A stretch of 64,000 nt of DNA from NCBI GenBank assembly GCA_959347315.1, contig OY365807.1, positions 11,251,287 through 11,315,286 of the forward strand, read 5' to 3'. Numbering within the stretch: position 1 is the stretch's first letter; the number at the start of each line of letters is the position of its first letter. Source of the stretch: Bimastos eiseni (taxonomy: Eukaryota; Annelida; Clitellata; Crassiclitellata; Lumbricidae). The translations under genes and the position numbers were made by a program. Below are positions 25,126 through 33,705 of the stretch, in pieces. The notes below the pieces were generated by a model, which searched no databases, was not told the origin of the DNA, and saw only the letters and a program-made list of their open reading frames with translations.

Positions 25126-25500
25126 GTAACTCAAGCAGTCTCTATTCAATCTTTACAGTGGCATCACACTTGGACAAAATCAATTATAATGCCATCAGCG
25201 ATGATGATTGTATTGTTGTTGCTTCAGCAGCTTAGCCGTCATAATCATCTGCGTGAATAACAGCAACCTGATTCCAACATGCGCTCAAGATCAAAACCAT
25301 CATCGTCGGAATAATTAAGTATTTTATATATTATAGTCATTGTTGATGTTGATGTTTTTGATGACGATTTCTCGATGAGGAATATCGTCATCATCATGAC
25401 ACCATTATCACCGTCACCGCCACCGTCACGAAAAGCGGCGCATTTACTTTGCTTACATATAGTGACTAGTACTATGTAACAGATAATACATGCTTTTTAG
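25126..25500. other. Short GRIP intron
   Basis: 375 bases with ATG/ATC-rich low-complexity sequence, ending in acceptor tgctttttag. Confidence 0.5.
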
Positions 25501-25657
25501 GGCCCAGATCGTTGTGCAAGCGCATAGAGATTCTGCTAGACAAGGACTCGAGTGGTGAAGGATTCGGTTTCGTTCTTCGGGGCGGTGCCTACTGCGACTC
25601 AGACGGCAGCTCACCACTGACCGTGACCAAGATCATACCTGGCAGCTCAGCCGACAG
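25501..25657 (+). CDS. GRIP: GRIP exon: PDZ2, first half
   Basis: Acceptor tgctttttag, donor gtaatc, phase 1 in and phase 2 out. After RIEILLDKDSSGE it reads GFGFVLRGGAYCDSDGSSPL, then TVTKIIPGSSADR. GFGF is the carboxylate-binding loop, followed by strands B-C and the start of the alpha-A region. It aligns with GRIP1 PDZ2, whose ligand loop is also Gly-Phe-Val rich. The following intron of 12.1 kb contains the Polinton. Confidence 0.95.
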
Positions 25658-27193
25658 GTAATCAAAATCAATCATCTGAAACTCGAGAACGTAACGTAAC
25701 ATCACTTCGTAGCTATCGGATCCTCTGCTATTCTGAGTTGTTGTTTATTGCTCAATTTCTTCTCGTGTCCTGGTCTGTCGTCGGTCTTCTGTATCTTACA
25801 TTTCATATCGTGCTTCATGTGTAATGTCAATTTTACTTTGGGGAGTGTATCTGGTCATTCGTAGGTTCATTTGATGTTCGCTGCATCTAAGTAACTGAGT
25901 TCTTATGACGTACAAATAACTACCCCTTAACTCAGAGTTTCCCAATTTTTTGGACCAAGATTAGATTTATAATAACATAAACATCAATGACATTTAATTT
26001 TCGTTCTTATTTGTTAACATTGTCTTCACCTCACGGAGCCCTAGGGTTCCGCGGAACACAGTTTGGTAAACGCTGCTTTAACCTTTCGGAGAATGTAAGT
26101 AATTTATAGTACCGGACACTACCCGGCAACTCAAGACAGTTCAATGGCATATACTTTAAAGCTGATGCTGCTAAAAATTTGGACGTTATATTTGATTCTA
26201 CTACATGTATGTCTCTGAATGACTGCGTAAATCGTATTGGTAAGTTTTCATAAACGTCCTGTTCCCTTGTCCGGAGGATATATATATGGCCCACTTGATA
26301 ACTGTAAATAACTTCATACTGGTGCGATTGATCAACATAGATTCAGAACTGTACAGAATTCGATCAGAAACATTTGGCTATATGGAAACAGATAAGAAGA
26401 TATACATGTAACCTCTGTACAGTAATTGAGCGTGGGTTCCCTGGTGAGGAAAGGATTATTTTGTTTCTTATTTTAATTCTCAAACTTACTTTTATTTGCC
26501 CTGGTCATCAGATATTGCGTGCTTAGATCAGTTCTTACGAGAGCAGGCTTATTGATTATTGGACCAGAATTTTGAAACTATGGGGACTTGCTAAATTACA
26601 ATTGCAATAAACTTACGCTAATTTGTTTCGTTCCACTTCCTTCATAGCCTGTCTTATCCTACTACAGTCTAGGATCGTTTAGCCTAACCTCTGGCTTGAA
26701 AGCTTGACTCTGAAGCTTTGCAAAGGAGAAGCTAAATGCTGTAGACAATGAGATCCTCTTCATGAGGAACATACAAAACGCAGTTGGATATTTGGCAGCT
26801 GAGCATTGCCTCCGACCGAACACCTACCGCAGACACCTGTTGAGAGCTGAAAATATACTGCTGCCGACTTGAAGGCTCGTCTTATAATGGGAACCAGCGG
26901 CAGCCATCAGCCATTGGTGAGCTCAACTGCGCAGAAGGGTTTTTGCTGGGCGTTGCTCATTCATCAGCGCGTGGCTGAGTAGTTAGTCGGCAGGTGCGTC
27001 GTAATTTGCAGTGTAAACTGCACGTGTAGACGGAGACTATGCAGTGTCATCGAATGTGGGATGTCAAGCTTCATAGAAAATAGTGATTTTTTCCTGATGT
27101 AAATGTATATAATTTATGTATGTGGGTGTGCATGAATGCATGCATCTTATTGCAATAAAAAACGTTGGTTATGGTTTTATGGTTATTGTGTAC
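25658..27193. other. GRIP intron sequence before the Polinton
   Basis: Contains the hAT MITE at 25933-26075. The remainder shows no gene, exon or repeat family I can name. A CATGAATGCATGCAT-rich patch and an AATAAA lie near 27130-27160. Confidence 0.5.
25933..26075. mobile_element. Short hAT-type MITE
   Basis: Left end CAGAGTTTCCCAATTTTTTG and inverted right end CAGCGTTTACCAAACTGTG share the typical CAG-GTTT-CCAA hAT start. The right arm contains the GTTCCGCGGAACCCTAGGG motif common in hAT termini. Flanking octamers CCTTAACT (25925-25932) and CTTTAACC (26076-26083) match at 6 of 8 positions, a decayed target duplication. No coding content. Confidence 0.75.
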
Positions 27194-27199
27194 GGCCTG

Positions 27200-27307
27200 A
27201 GTAGGTATAAACGCGCTATCTGGGACAAATGACCATAACATAGCCCAAAATCACCTACCTAATAGGTTGCCAAAACGTATTTTTAACCTCTAACCAGGTT
27301 AAAAATA
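27200..27307. repeat. Polinton left terminal inverted repeat
   Basis: 108 bases matching the inverse of 36421-36528 with scattered mismatches and small gaps. Shared landmarks include AGTAGGTATAAA, GCGCTATCTGGGACAA, CTAATAGGTT and CCAGGTTAAAAATA. Confidence 0.95.
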
Positions 27308-27437
27308 GTTTCAATAGTTTCGATGATGAGTCAGCACGAGGTCACCAAGTCTTCATTATCAATCCATGAATTAAATGACTCAGGATAACCAAGCCATTTT
27401 ACCAGTGTTTTGTTTCCTCGTTTCCTGATAACTTTTT

Positions 27438-28268
27438 CTACTCTAAATATTTTTTGAGTAGTCTTTGTAGCTCCTGTTCGTAAAATGAGCCCTGTATTTC
27501 CTCGCCATTATAATCAGTGATCTTATAAGTTGGTGGATCCGTGTATTGAATCTTTGAAATTGTGAAGATCTCTTCCGTCCATCTCGGTGTAAAACCTTTT
27601 TCAAAGATCTTCTTCTTCTTCGTTATTCTAACTTTATCACCTATCGAAAACCTGGGTATAATAGGTTCCGAGATCTCATCACCGTATAAGTTCATCCATA
27701 CAGTCTTTTCATTCATTTTCAAACTAGCTTCAGAAGGCGTCATTTTAATGGAAGAATGCCGAGTTTCATTATAATTACTAACCATTTCATCCAACACATC
27801 GATATATCTTCTAGTTGAATTAGATGTAAAATACTTAAACATTTTTTCACGCATTGTCACGCATTCTATTCCAACGCTCAACAACGCACGACTTTTCTTC
27901 GTTCTCCGTAGAATACAACTCGACTAATTTCTTAACGTCTTTATTATAAAATTCTTTACCCTTATCAACCCAAACGTTTCCTGGTCTCCTACCGCTCTCA
28001 AATATTTTCACGAAGCCTCTAGCCGCTGATTTCCCACTTTTATCATTTTATAATGGCACGATCCCACCGTACTTGGAAAACACATCTATTATGGTTAGTA
28101 AGTATTTCACACCATCGTTATCTTTAGCAAAAGCCTGCATATCGACTAAATTAGCAGCCCATATTTCATCTATACCACCAGCGTACACCTTCCTCTTCCT
28201 AAAACGTCTTACTACAGGCTTATGTAACTCATCCGCGAGTTGGTCGATCCATTGTAATTTTAGGCTCT
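27438..28268 (-). pseudogene. Polinton retroviral-type DDE integrase
   Basis: Minus strand, entered at about 28268 directly after the PLA2 frame. IWAANLVDMQAF carries the first catalytic Asp, WVDKGKEFYNK the second, and VERWNR the catalytic Glu. The C-terminal part (27438-27884, open) includes KVRITKKKKIFEKGFTPRWT, the small barrel/chromo-like region of Polinton integrases that binds DNA. A TAA interrupts the core at about 28050, and a frame change separates the catalytic Glu from the C-terminal part at about 27865-27880. Integrase inserts the linear element into the host genome, giving the 6-bp duplication. An N-terminal zinc finger is not visible in this copy. Confidence 0.9.
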
Positions 28269-28700
28269 TTTTAAACCTAACCCGAGATTAGCTTTGGTAG
28301 ATAATATAGGTATCACAAGACTTCTTTCTATTCGCTCTCGTAAGCTAGGATTAGGAATATTATTCAACTCATTAACCATCACTCTATCGGCGACATTCCT
28401 AGAAGCTGTATCGGAGTGCTGACCGTAAGCTAGATCGTGATGATATGCAGCGTTGTCGACTCTATTGATGGGCTTCGACCAATCCTTAGGAGTTCCATCG
28501 AAATTCAACCTCAGATCAAGTCTAGTACCAGGACCAGAAAATGAATGTCCCGGCAAGTGCATCTCACCTGGATATTTAGCCCACGGCAGCTTAATACTGC
28601 TGGTAACCGACTTTAAAGATCCAACTAAATCACCACCTTCAGAAGACTTCACGAATTGTGTCTTTGTCTTTTCACGTATATCACATGTGCCTCTAAGCAT
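28260..28700 (-). CDS. Phospholipase A2-like protein of the Polinton
   Basis: 146 codons, uninterrupted from an ATG at 28700. HSFSGPGTRLD resembles the calcium-binding loop and DNAAYHHDLAYG the catalytic His-Asp helix of the parvovirus VP1-type PLA2 family. In parvoviruses this domain breaches endosomal membranes during entry; related domains are known from adintovirus/Polinton-like elements, where a similar role is inferred. The downstream integrase begins at the stop codon one frame over, so the two may once have been one reading frame. Intact length does not prove activity, because the neighbouring genes are dead. Confidence 0.8.
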   Translation of the reverse strand: MLRGTCDIREKTKTQFVKSSEGGDLVGSLKSVTSSIKLPWAKYPGEMHLPGHSFSGPGTRLDLRLNFDGTPKDWSKPINRVDNAAYHHDLAYGQHSDTASRNVADRVMVNELNNIPNPSLRERIERSLVIPILSTKANLGLGLKRA

Positions 28701-28805
28701 TAACCTTCAATTCTTTGTTATAACATTTTGAATATTTTTAGTTTCAGTACGAGTTTTACACTTTACGTAATACATCCTTTTTAAATACAATTAGATATAT
28801 TTAAA

Positions 28806-29586
28806 ATGGAAGTCAAAGATTTTTCGTGGAACTACGTATTATCTAAGAGATTCAATGATCCTTTTTTTACCTAGAAGTGTAATAGGGTTAATCGTAGGAA
28901 AGTCTGGAAACGGTAAGACGACTTTATTGTTGAACCTACTTCTAAGACCTGGATGGCTAGACTACGACAAGCTGTAAGTATTCGGACGATCTCTCTTTCA
29001 GCCAGAGTATAAAATACTCAAGCAAGCATTTGAAGAAAAAATACCGAAAGAATCCATCATCGGGCTATTCAATTGCTAAGACGAGACCATGAGACTAAAT
29101 GTTCCGCCGGCCTTAGTAGCTGAGGCAATGGCCAAACACTTGTATAAAAAATCTGATATCTGCTGTAAGTTCTTCGAATCATAGGAAGACGTGCCAGACC
29201 CGAGAGACTTGAATCATGAAAAGAAAAACTTGATGATTTTTGATGATTTACAGTTATAAAAGCAAAATAAATGTGTGACCTACTACATCCGGGGAAGGCA
29301 TAGTAACGTTGATTGCTTCTACCTCGCTCAAAATTATTTCAAACTACCTAGACAGACGATCAGAGAGAATGCAAACTTTATCTGCTTGTTTCCTCAAGAC
29401 CAGAAAAATATTAATCACATTTACCACGATCACGTAAGTACAGACATGTCTAAGGATGAGTTTAAGAAACCATGTGAAACAGTCTGGGAGCAACCTCATG
29501 GATTTGTAGTGATAGATCAGACTAGTAATAAGAATAACGGCAAGTATAGATGCGGTTTCTCCGAATTCCACATTCCATTTTTTTAA
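28806..29586 (+). pseudogene. Polinton HerA/FtsK-type packaging ATPase
   Basis: Starts MEVKDFSWNYVLSKRFNDP, then changes frame at about 28862. GKSGNGKTT is the Walker A motif and LMIFDD the Walker B. The last part (29275-29586) is open and ends CGFSEFHIPFF. Four in-frame stops lie between about 28976 and 29260. This family pumps DNA into the capsid in adenovirus-like and Polinton-like viruses. The breaks show the copy cannot make the enzyme. Confidence 0.88.
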
Positions 29587-29604
29587 ATCTTTTATATTAC
29601 AAAA

Positions 29605-30396
29605 ATGGAATCGCTTCTACAAAAGATTGCAGACTACATCGAAAGGATCGCTCGTTACACATAGCCAAAGTCATCGTTTTACATATTATTGAGTGATAAG
29701 AGTTCGCGAATAAGGACTCGATTCAATCCGTTGATTCAGTTCGATAAAGATAAAAAGTACGAGATGGCTCTTGTCAATCTGGAAACATATTTTTCATTCC
29801 CAAACATCGATGAGACTAACAACAACTTTTCGTATTCGCCGAATGGTGGAGGTATGTGGATTACTATAACCATTCCCGAAGGCTGCTATGAAATTACAGA
29901 TATTAACGAATACGTCCAGAGAATCACGAAAGAAAACGAGCATTATGATATGGTTAACGAAGAATACAATATTAAGATAGAAGCAAACAGCAATACGTTG
30001 AAGACTGATGTACATATAGCGGAGAATTACATGGTTGATTTTTGGGCGTTGAACTCTATCGGAAAAGTCCTCGGTTTCGATAGACGGCGTTATTCAGCAG
30101 GGTACCAAGAATCGGAGAATGTAGTGGACATAATGAGTGTCAGTAATCTGAGAGTAACGATCGATATCATCGGGGCTTCCTATAGCAATGGAACGACTGA
30201 GAACATAATTTATTCCTTTTTCCAAAATATAGGGCCCGGCTATAAGATAATCGAAACGCCTAGGAATTTGATATATCTTCCAATCACCCTATCCACGATA
30301 TTGACGATGGAAACGTCTCTCACAGACCAAAATGGCCAACTAATTAATCTACGAGGTGAGGAATTAGCGCTGAGGTTTCGTATAAGAGAGGCTTAA
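29605..30396 (+). pseudogene. Probable Polinton penton (minor capsid) protein
   Basis: An ATG at 29605 begins MESLLQKIADYIERIARYT, followed by one TAG; then 235 codons are open. Features are KYEMALVNLETYFSFPNI near the start and INLRGEELALRFRIREA at the end, with beta-rich sequence between. Position (after the ATPase), size and beta-rich character fit the single jelly-roll penton of Polintons. I recognise the family by pattern rather than by a catalytic motif, so the name is inferred. Confidence 0.6.
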
Positions 30397-30419
30397 CAGT
30401 TTTTATAGTTTTATATAAA

Positions 30420-31008
30420 ATGAGTCGATACACAAATGTCAAAGTTAATATTTCGGAAGGACAAAAAGGCAAAATCAAAAGATCTCTACAAGCGGGAACT
30501 GGCGTTAACATTGGATTAAAGCACAACGATTTAAATGGAACCCACGTTTTAGCTCTGACACAGGCGCAGGTTAACAAGTTAGCTAAGGTGTATCAGGGTG
30601 GAAAAGGCGCGACTATCAAAATGAGTAAAACGCAATTGATACATAATGCCAAAGTCGAAGGTGGCTTTATCGGCGCTATTTTACTGTTTCTAGCAACTGC
30701 GGGTAAATTTGTGCTTTCGAGCTTGTTACCGAGCTTAACAGGAATAGGTGCAGCGGCCGGATCAAAAGTCATAGACAAAGTCACCGGATCGGGTGGTGCA
30801 ATATATCTCAATAGTTGAGGTAAAAACTACAAGATAGTGCAACAAGGGCATGGTCTTTACCTGAAGCCATGGCAAGGTTCTGGACTTGATGGTGTGGGAG
30901 AAGGTCTGTATCTGAAAACAGGCTCTGGATTCGTAAATAGTGAAGGACTTATCCTTGGAACAGATTAACTGTTTAAAAACATTCCACTTCTCGGATTGTT
31001 ACGATAAT
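30420..31008 (+). pseudogene. Polinton basic/hydrophobic virion-associated protein, unnamed family
   Basis: 132 open codons, then TGA at 30816-30818, with the same frame continuing as GHGLYLKPWQGSG and LYLKTGSG to a second stop at about 30965 and FKNIPLLGLL after it. The N-terminal third is Lys-rich (VNISEGQKGKIKRSLQ), followed by ALTQAQVNKLAKVYQGGKG, a hydrophobic helix (GAILLFLATAGKFVLSSLLP) and Gly-rich repeats. Similar proteins recur in animal Polintons. An adenovirus pX/pVI-like role has been suggested for such basic amphipathic proteins, but this is inference. Confidence 0.6.
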
Positions 31009-31052
31009 TTTTTTCTTATCTCAACTTAAATAAAAAGTCATTCCAATATATA

Positions 31053-31473
31053 ATGTCTCATTATCCGATTCATAAAATGGGGTGGACTAAACCCAAAATT
31101 GAAAAATCTACGAGACCACAACCGAGATCCGTCACGTGGAAGGCGTGTGAAGGTATGTGGGATGTCAAGTATAGACCGCAAAGACAAATGGGCGGTTTAA
31201 GATGGGGGGTTTTTGCTCAAGAAGCGATAACTATTCATTCACAAGAGACGGATGTTTTACCGTTAGGCTTAGGTGTCCGAATGACTAAAGGATCATGTAA
31301 GGTTTCGCTCCATCCGGAATTTATAGAAGCGGGGTGTCGCCTGCTCAGCGATACCTTTACTGGATTCAGGGAAGACATTTTACTTGATATTAAAAATTTT
31401 TAGAGATCTTGGACCTGTCACCATAAACGAAGGAGACTCATTATGTTATGTCGATTACCGCGTCAACGAATAA
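31053..31473 (+). pseudogene. Polinton beta-clip protein, possibly dUTPase-like
   Basis: The first frame (31053-31403) contains RWGVFAQEAITIHSQETDVL and KVSLHPEFIEAGCRLLSDTF. A one-frame shift at about 31400 leads to GPVTINEGDSLCYVDYRVNE and a stop at 31471. The pattern of a start strand, a central loop and a closing (V/I)TI-x-x-GD strand recalls the dUTPase fold, but the catalytic Asp/Ser motifs are not convincing. It may be a structural relative. Confidence 0.4.
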
Positions 31474-31514
31474 AACTTGAATTACATTTTAAAAATATTC
31501 CTCGATGTTATAAA

Positions 31515-31931
31515 ATGGAATTGAACAAAGCAAACACCTATCGCCTTCAGAAATGTATTAAGCGTAACTTTTCTAAGTACCGTCGTAGCCGCACCAGCTG
31601 CAACAATCGTGGTAACTTTACCACTGGAGCTGGAGCATTGTGTTTGATAGGAAACCAAATCCGCCGAATATTATCGCTGCGGCAAGAAAAACATGCAAAG
31701 ATGAGGACTATAGCCGAAGGGAAATTCAATTCGATCAGCGACCTTGTTTCGAAAACTTTAAATGATAATAATATCTCAGACTTGGAATATTCTGTTATTC
31801 TAAGTGAATTCGAGAAATTTAATGAAATGAAGGAAGAGGTTAGAAGTAAAAGCAACGCCAACATAGATGAAGCGACGAAACAATCGTTCATTAGGGAAGA
31901 GGCATTCAAAAACGTATTGAACACAAAGTGA
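31515..31931 (+). pseudogene. Polinton membrane-associated protein, unnamed family
   Basis: Starts MELNKANTYRL. Part of the product has moved to another frame between about 31556 and 31650, where a hydrophobic stretch VTFLSTVVAAPAATIVVTLP is encoded. The main frame resumes with KFNSISDLVSKTLNDNNISD and continues to 31931. The layout of one or two hydrophobic helices followed by a helical charged tail recurs in animal Polintons. Function unknown. Confidence 0.55.
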
Positions 31932-32013
31932 ACGTAAATTAACGTTTTATGTTTTATGTTTTACGTTCTATGTTTTGTGTTTTCCGTTTAAATATTATGT
32001 TTCCAAGTTAAAA

Positions 32014-32903
32014 ATGTCGTTTCTAAAAATCAAAGACCCAGCCAAACGTGATTTTATCGTTGAGAACTTTCTCAAGATGAAGCAAAAATATTAGACAAGA
32101 TTCGTTATCCGAGAAAATAGGGGACATTGGGCTTCAGCGAGAATTAACAAAAGCGTCCAAACCGATAATCGACTCTCAGTCTGGAATGTCCAATGAATTA
32201 GGTACTATAAAAGAGAACTCTATGGCAACAACTGCCGTGCGTCGAGCATTGCCAGCCTCGATATCGTCATCGTTGAAAGCGATCCAATTCCCGCAGTATC
32301 CATCGGTAGATGTGTTCGAGGATGATCCCGTTTCAGATATTAGAAATTGGGAATTTGGTGATATCGCTAAAAATATTTAAAATAATACGCTTCCAACAAG
32401 AAGTCGACGGATACGACCTTCGGAATAAACTCTAAAGACGGTCGATTTCGCATCGGGGACAGCCCAACTACGATCGAAGGTGATGATATAACTATCGTAG
32501 ATGTCACATACAAGTTAACTCCGGGGCTATGGGGATTGATGACGATGAAGGAACCAAACGAGTCGATATACAGTCAAAACGATCTGGACGAGTACTGGGA
32601 AATTTTTGAATCGACGGGTGCCTTGTATATGCCGAATAATCTGAATAAACCCAAATCGTCGAGAGGTGGACAATATTTAAAAATCATTAAGCCATTGCTC
32701 GAACGAAAGCTCTCAAGGCGACAAGGGAGTCGTAGTTCTTCCGCAAGATCCTAATACGCTAGTGGATATGTTAACTCTTCGATTCGCTAGCTTCAAAGCG
32801 GGAAATAGAGGATTAAGAAATGAGATAGTCGGTATCTGCGAAGAGTTACTTCGACAAAATGCGATAAATGCGTTAGAGTATAAAAATTTAATGATACAAT
32901 TAT
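32014..32903 (+). pseudogene. Conserved Polinton protein of unknown function
   Basis: Broken over three frames: MSFLKIKDPAKRDFIVENFL at the start, then 32186-32380 (SSSLKAIQFPQYP), then 32420-32754 (LTPGLWGLMTMKEPNE, SSRGGQYLKIIKPLLE), and last VVLPQDPNTLVDMLTLRFAS to a stop at 32903. I recognise the arrangement from many animal Polinton copies, where it is a protein of about 300 residues with no assigned role. Its conservation across elements suggests a structural or DNA-handling part. Confidence 0.6.
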
Positions 32904-32906
32904 AAA

Positions 32907-33324
32907 ATGATTGTCGTAACTAAGAGAATATTTACTAAAAGATACGTCGTAGGAGACGCTGAAATATTTGATACAATATCAGGATTTTTCAAAAGAATGT
33001 TATCTTCGAATGCGGCGAGACAGGTAACAACAACCGCATTAAGTGCTGGGAAAGACGCTGCAACGGAGATTGGAAAAAAAACCCATAGATGTTGGTAAGA
33101 CCGTTGCTATCAATGTTGGAAAGCGATTGGTGGATAAAGCAGCGGCAAAGATGTTTAATCCACAACCGCCGCAATCAGCCGTACTCAGCTAACAGAGCAA
33201 GGGCGTGTTAAAGAGTTTAATATCCTCCGATAGAAATACGAATATAAATAATTTACAATCCGGTAACGGCGGCGCCGTGTCGATCCAAGATTTAGTGTGT
33301 GGGTCTGGAATGAAGTTGGCTTAA
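32907..33324 (+). pseudogene. Small Polinton protein of unknown function
   Basis: Starts at an ATG 1 base after the previous stop. IFDTISGFFKRMLSSNAARQ and an Ala/Thr-rich amphipathic stretch precede a frame change at about 33080. The other frame runs KPIDVGKTVAINVGKRLVDK and later SIQDLVCGSGMKLA to a stop at 33322. Two breaks are visible. It resembles small helix-rich proteins encoded just before the capsid gene in Polintons. Confidence 0.5.
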
Positions 33325-33348
33325 AATAAAATCTTGTTATATTAAAAA

Positions 33349-33705
33349 ATGCAGTCAGATATTCTAAGATTTACTGAAAATACTATTATAGACGAGGGAG
33401 TTGAAAGATACGAATGGCACGAGTGCGAGTCGGTTGCGGGGACGAATCTGAACAGCTCTAGGTAAATTCGCATAAATATCGAACTTTGCGATCTTTTCAG
33501 CCATCCCTCCGAGTCATACCTGCTTTTCGAAGGTAGACTGACTAAAGCAGATGGAACAGATTACGCTAATGCCGATGCTGTGGCTATTACCAACAACGGG
33601 TTCATGCATCTTTTCAGCCAAATATCGTATTCCCTGTTGAATCAAGACATCGAATGCGTGTTTCATCCGGGGCAAGCCACAACTATGCTAGGGTTGCTGA
33701 AATAT
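33349..33705 (+). pseudogene. Polinton major capsid protein, N-terminal fragment
   Basis: Starts MQSDILRFTENTIIDEGVER; one TAA follows the first third. It continues with YLLFEGRLTKADGTDYANAD, then SYSLLNQDIE and TTMLGLLKY, the first beta strands of the hexon-like double jelly-roll capsid protein. After about 115 codons the sequence turns into the reverse of the polymerase gene, so roughly three quarters of the protein is missing. Confidence 0.8.
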
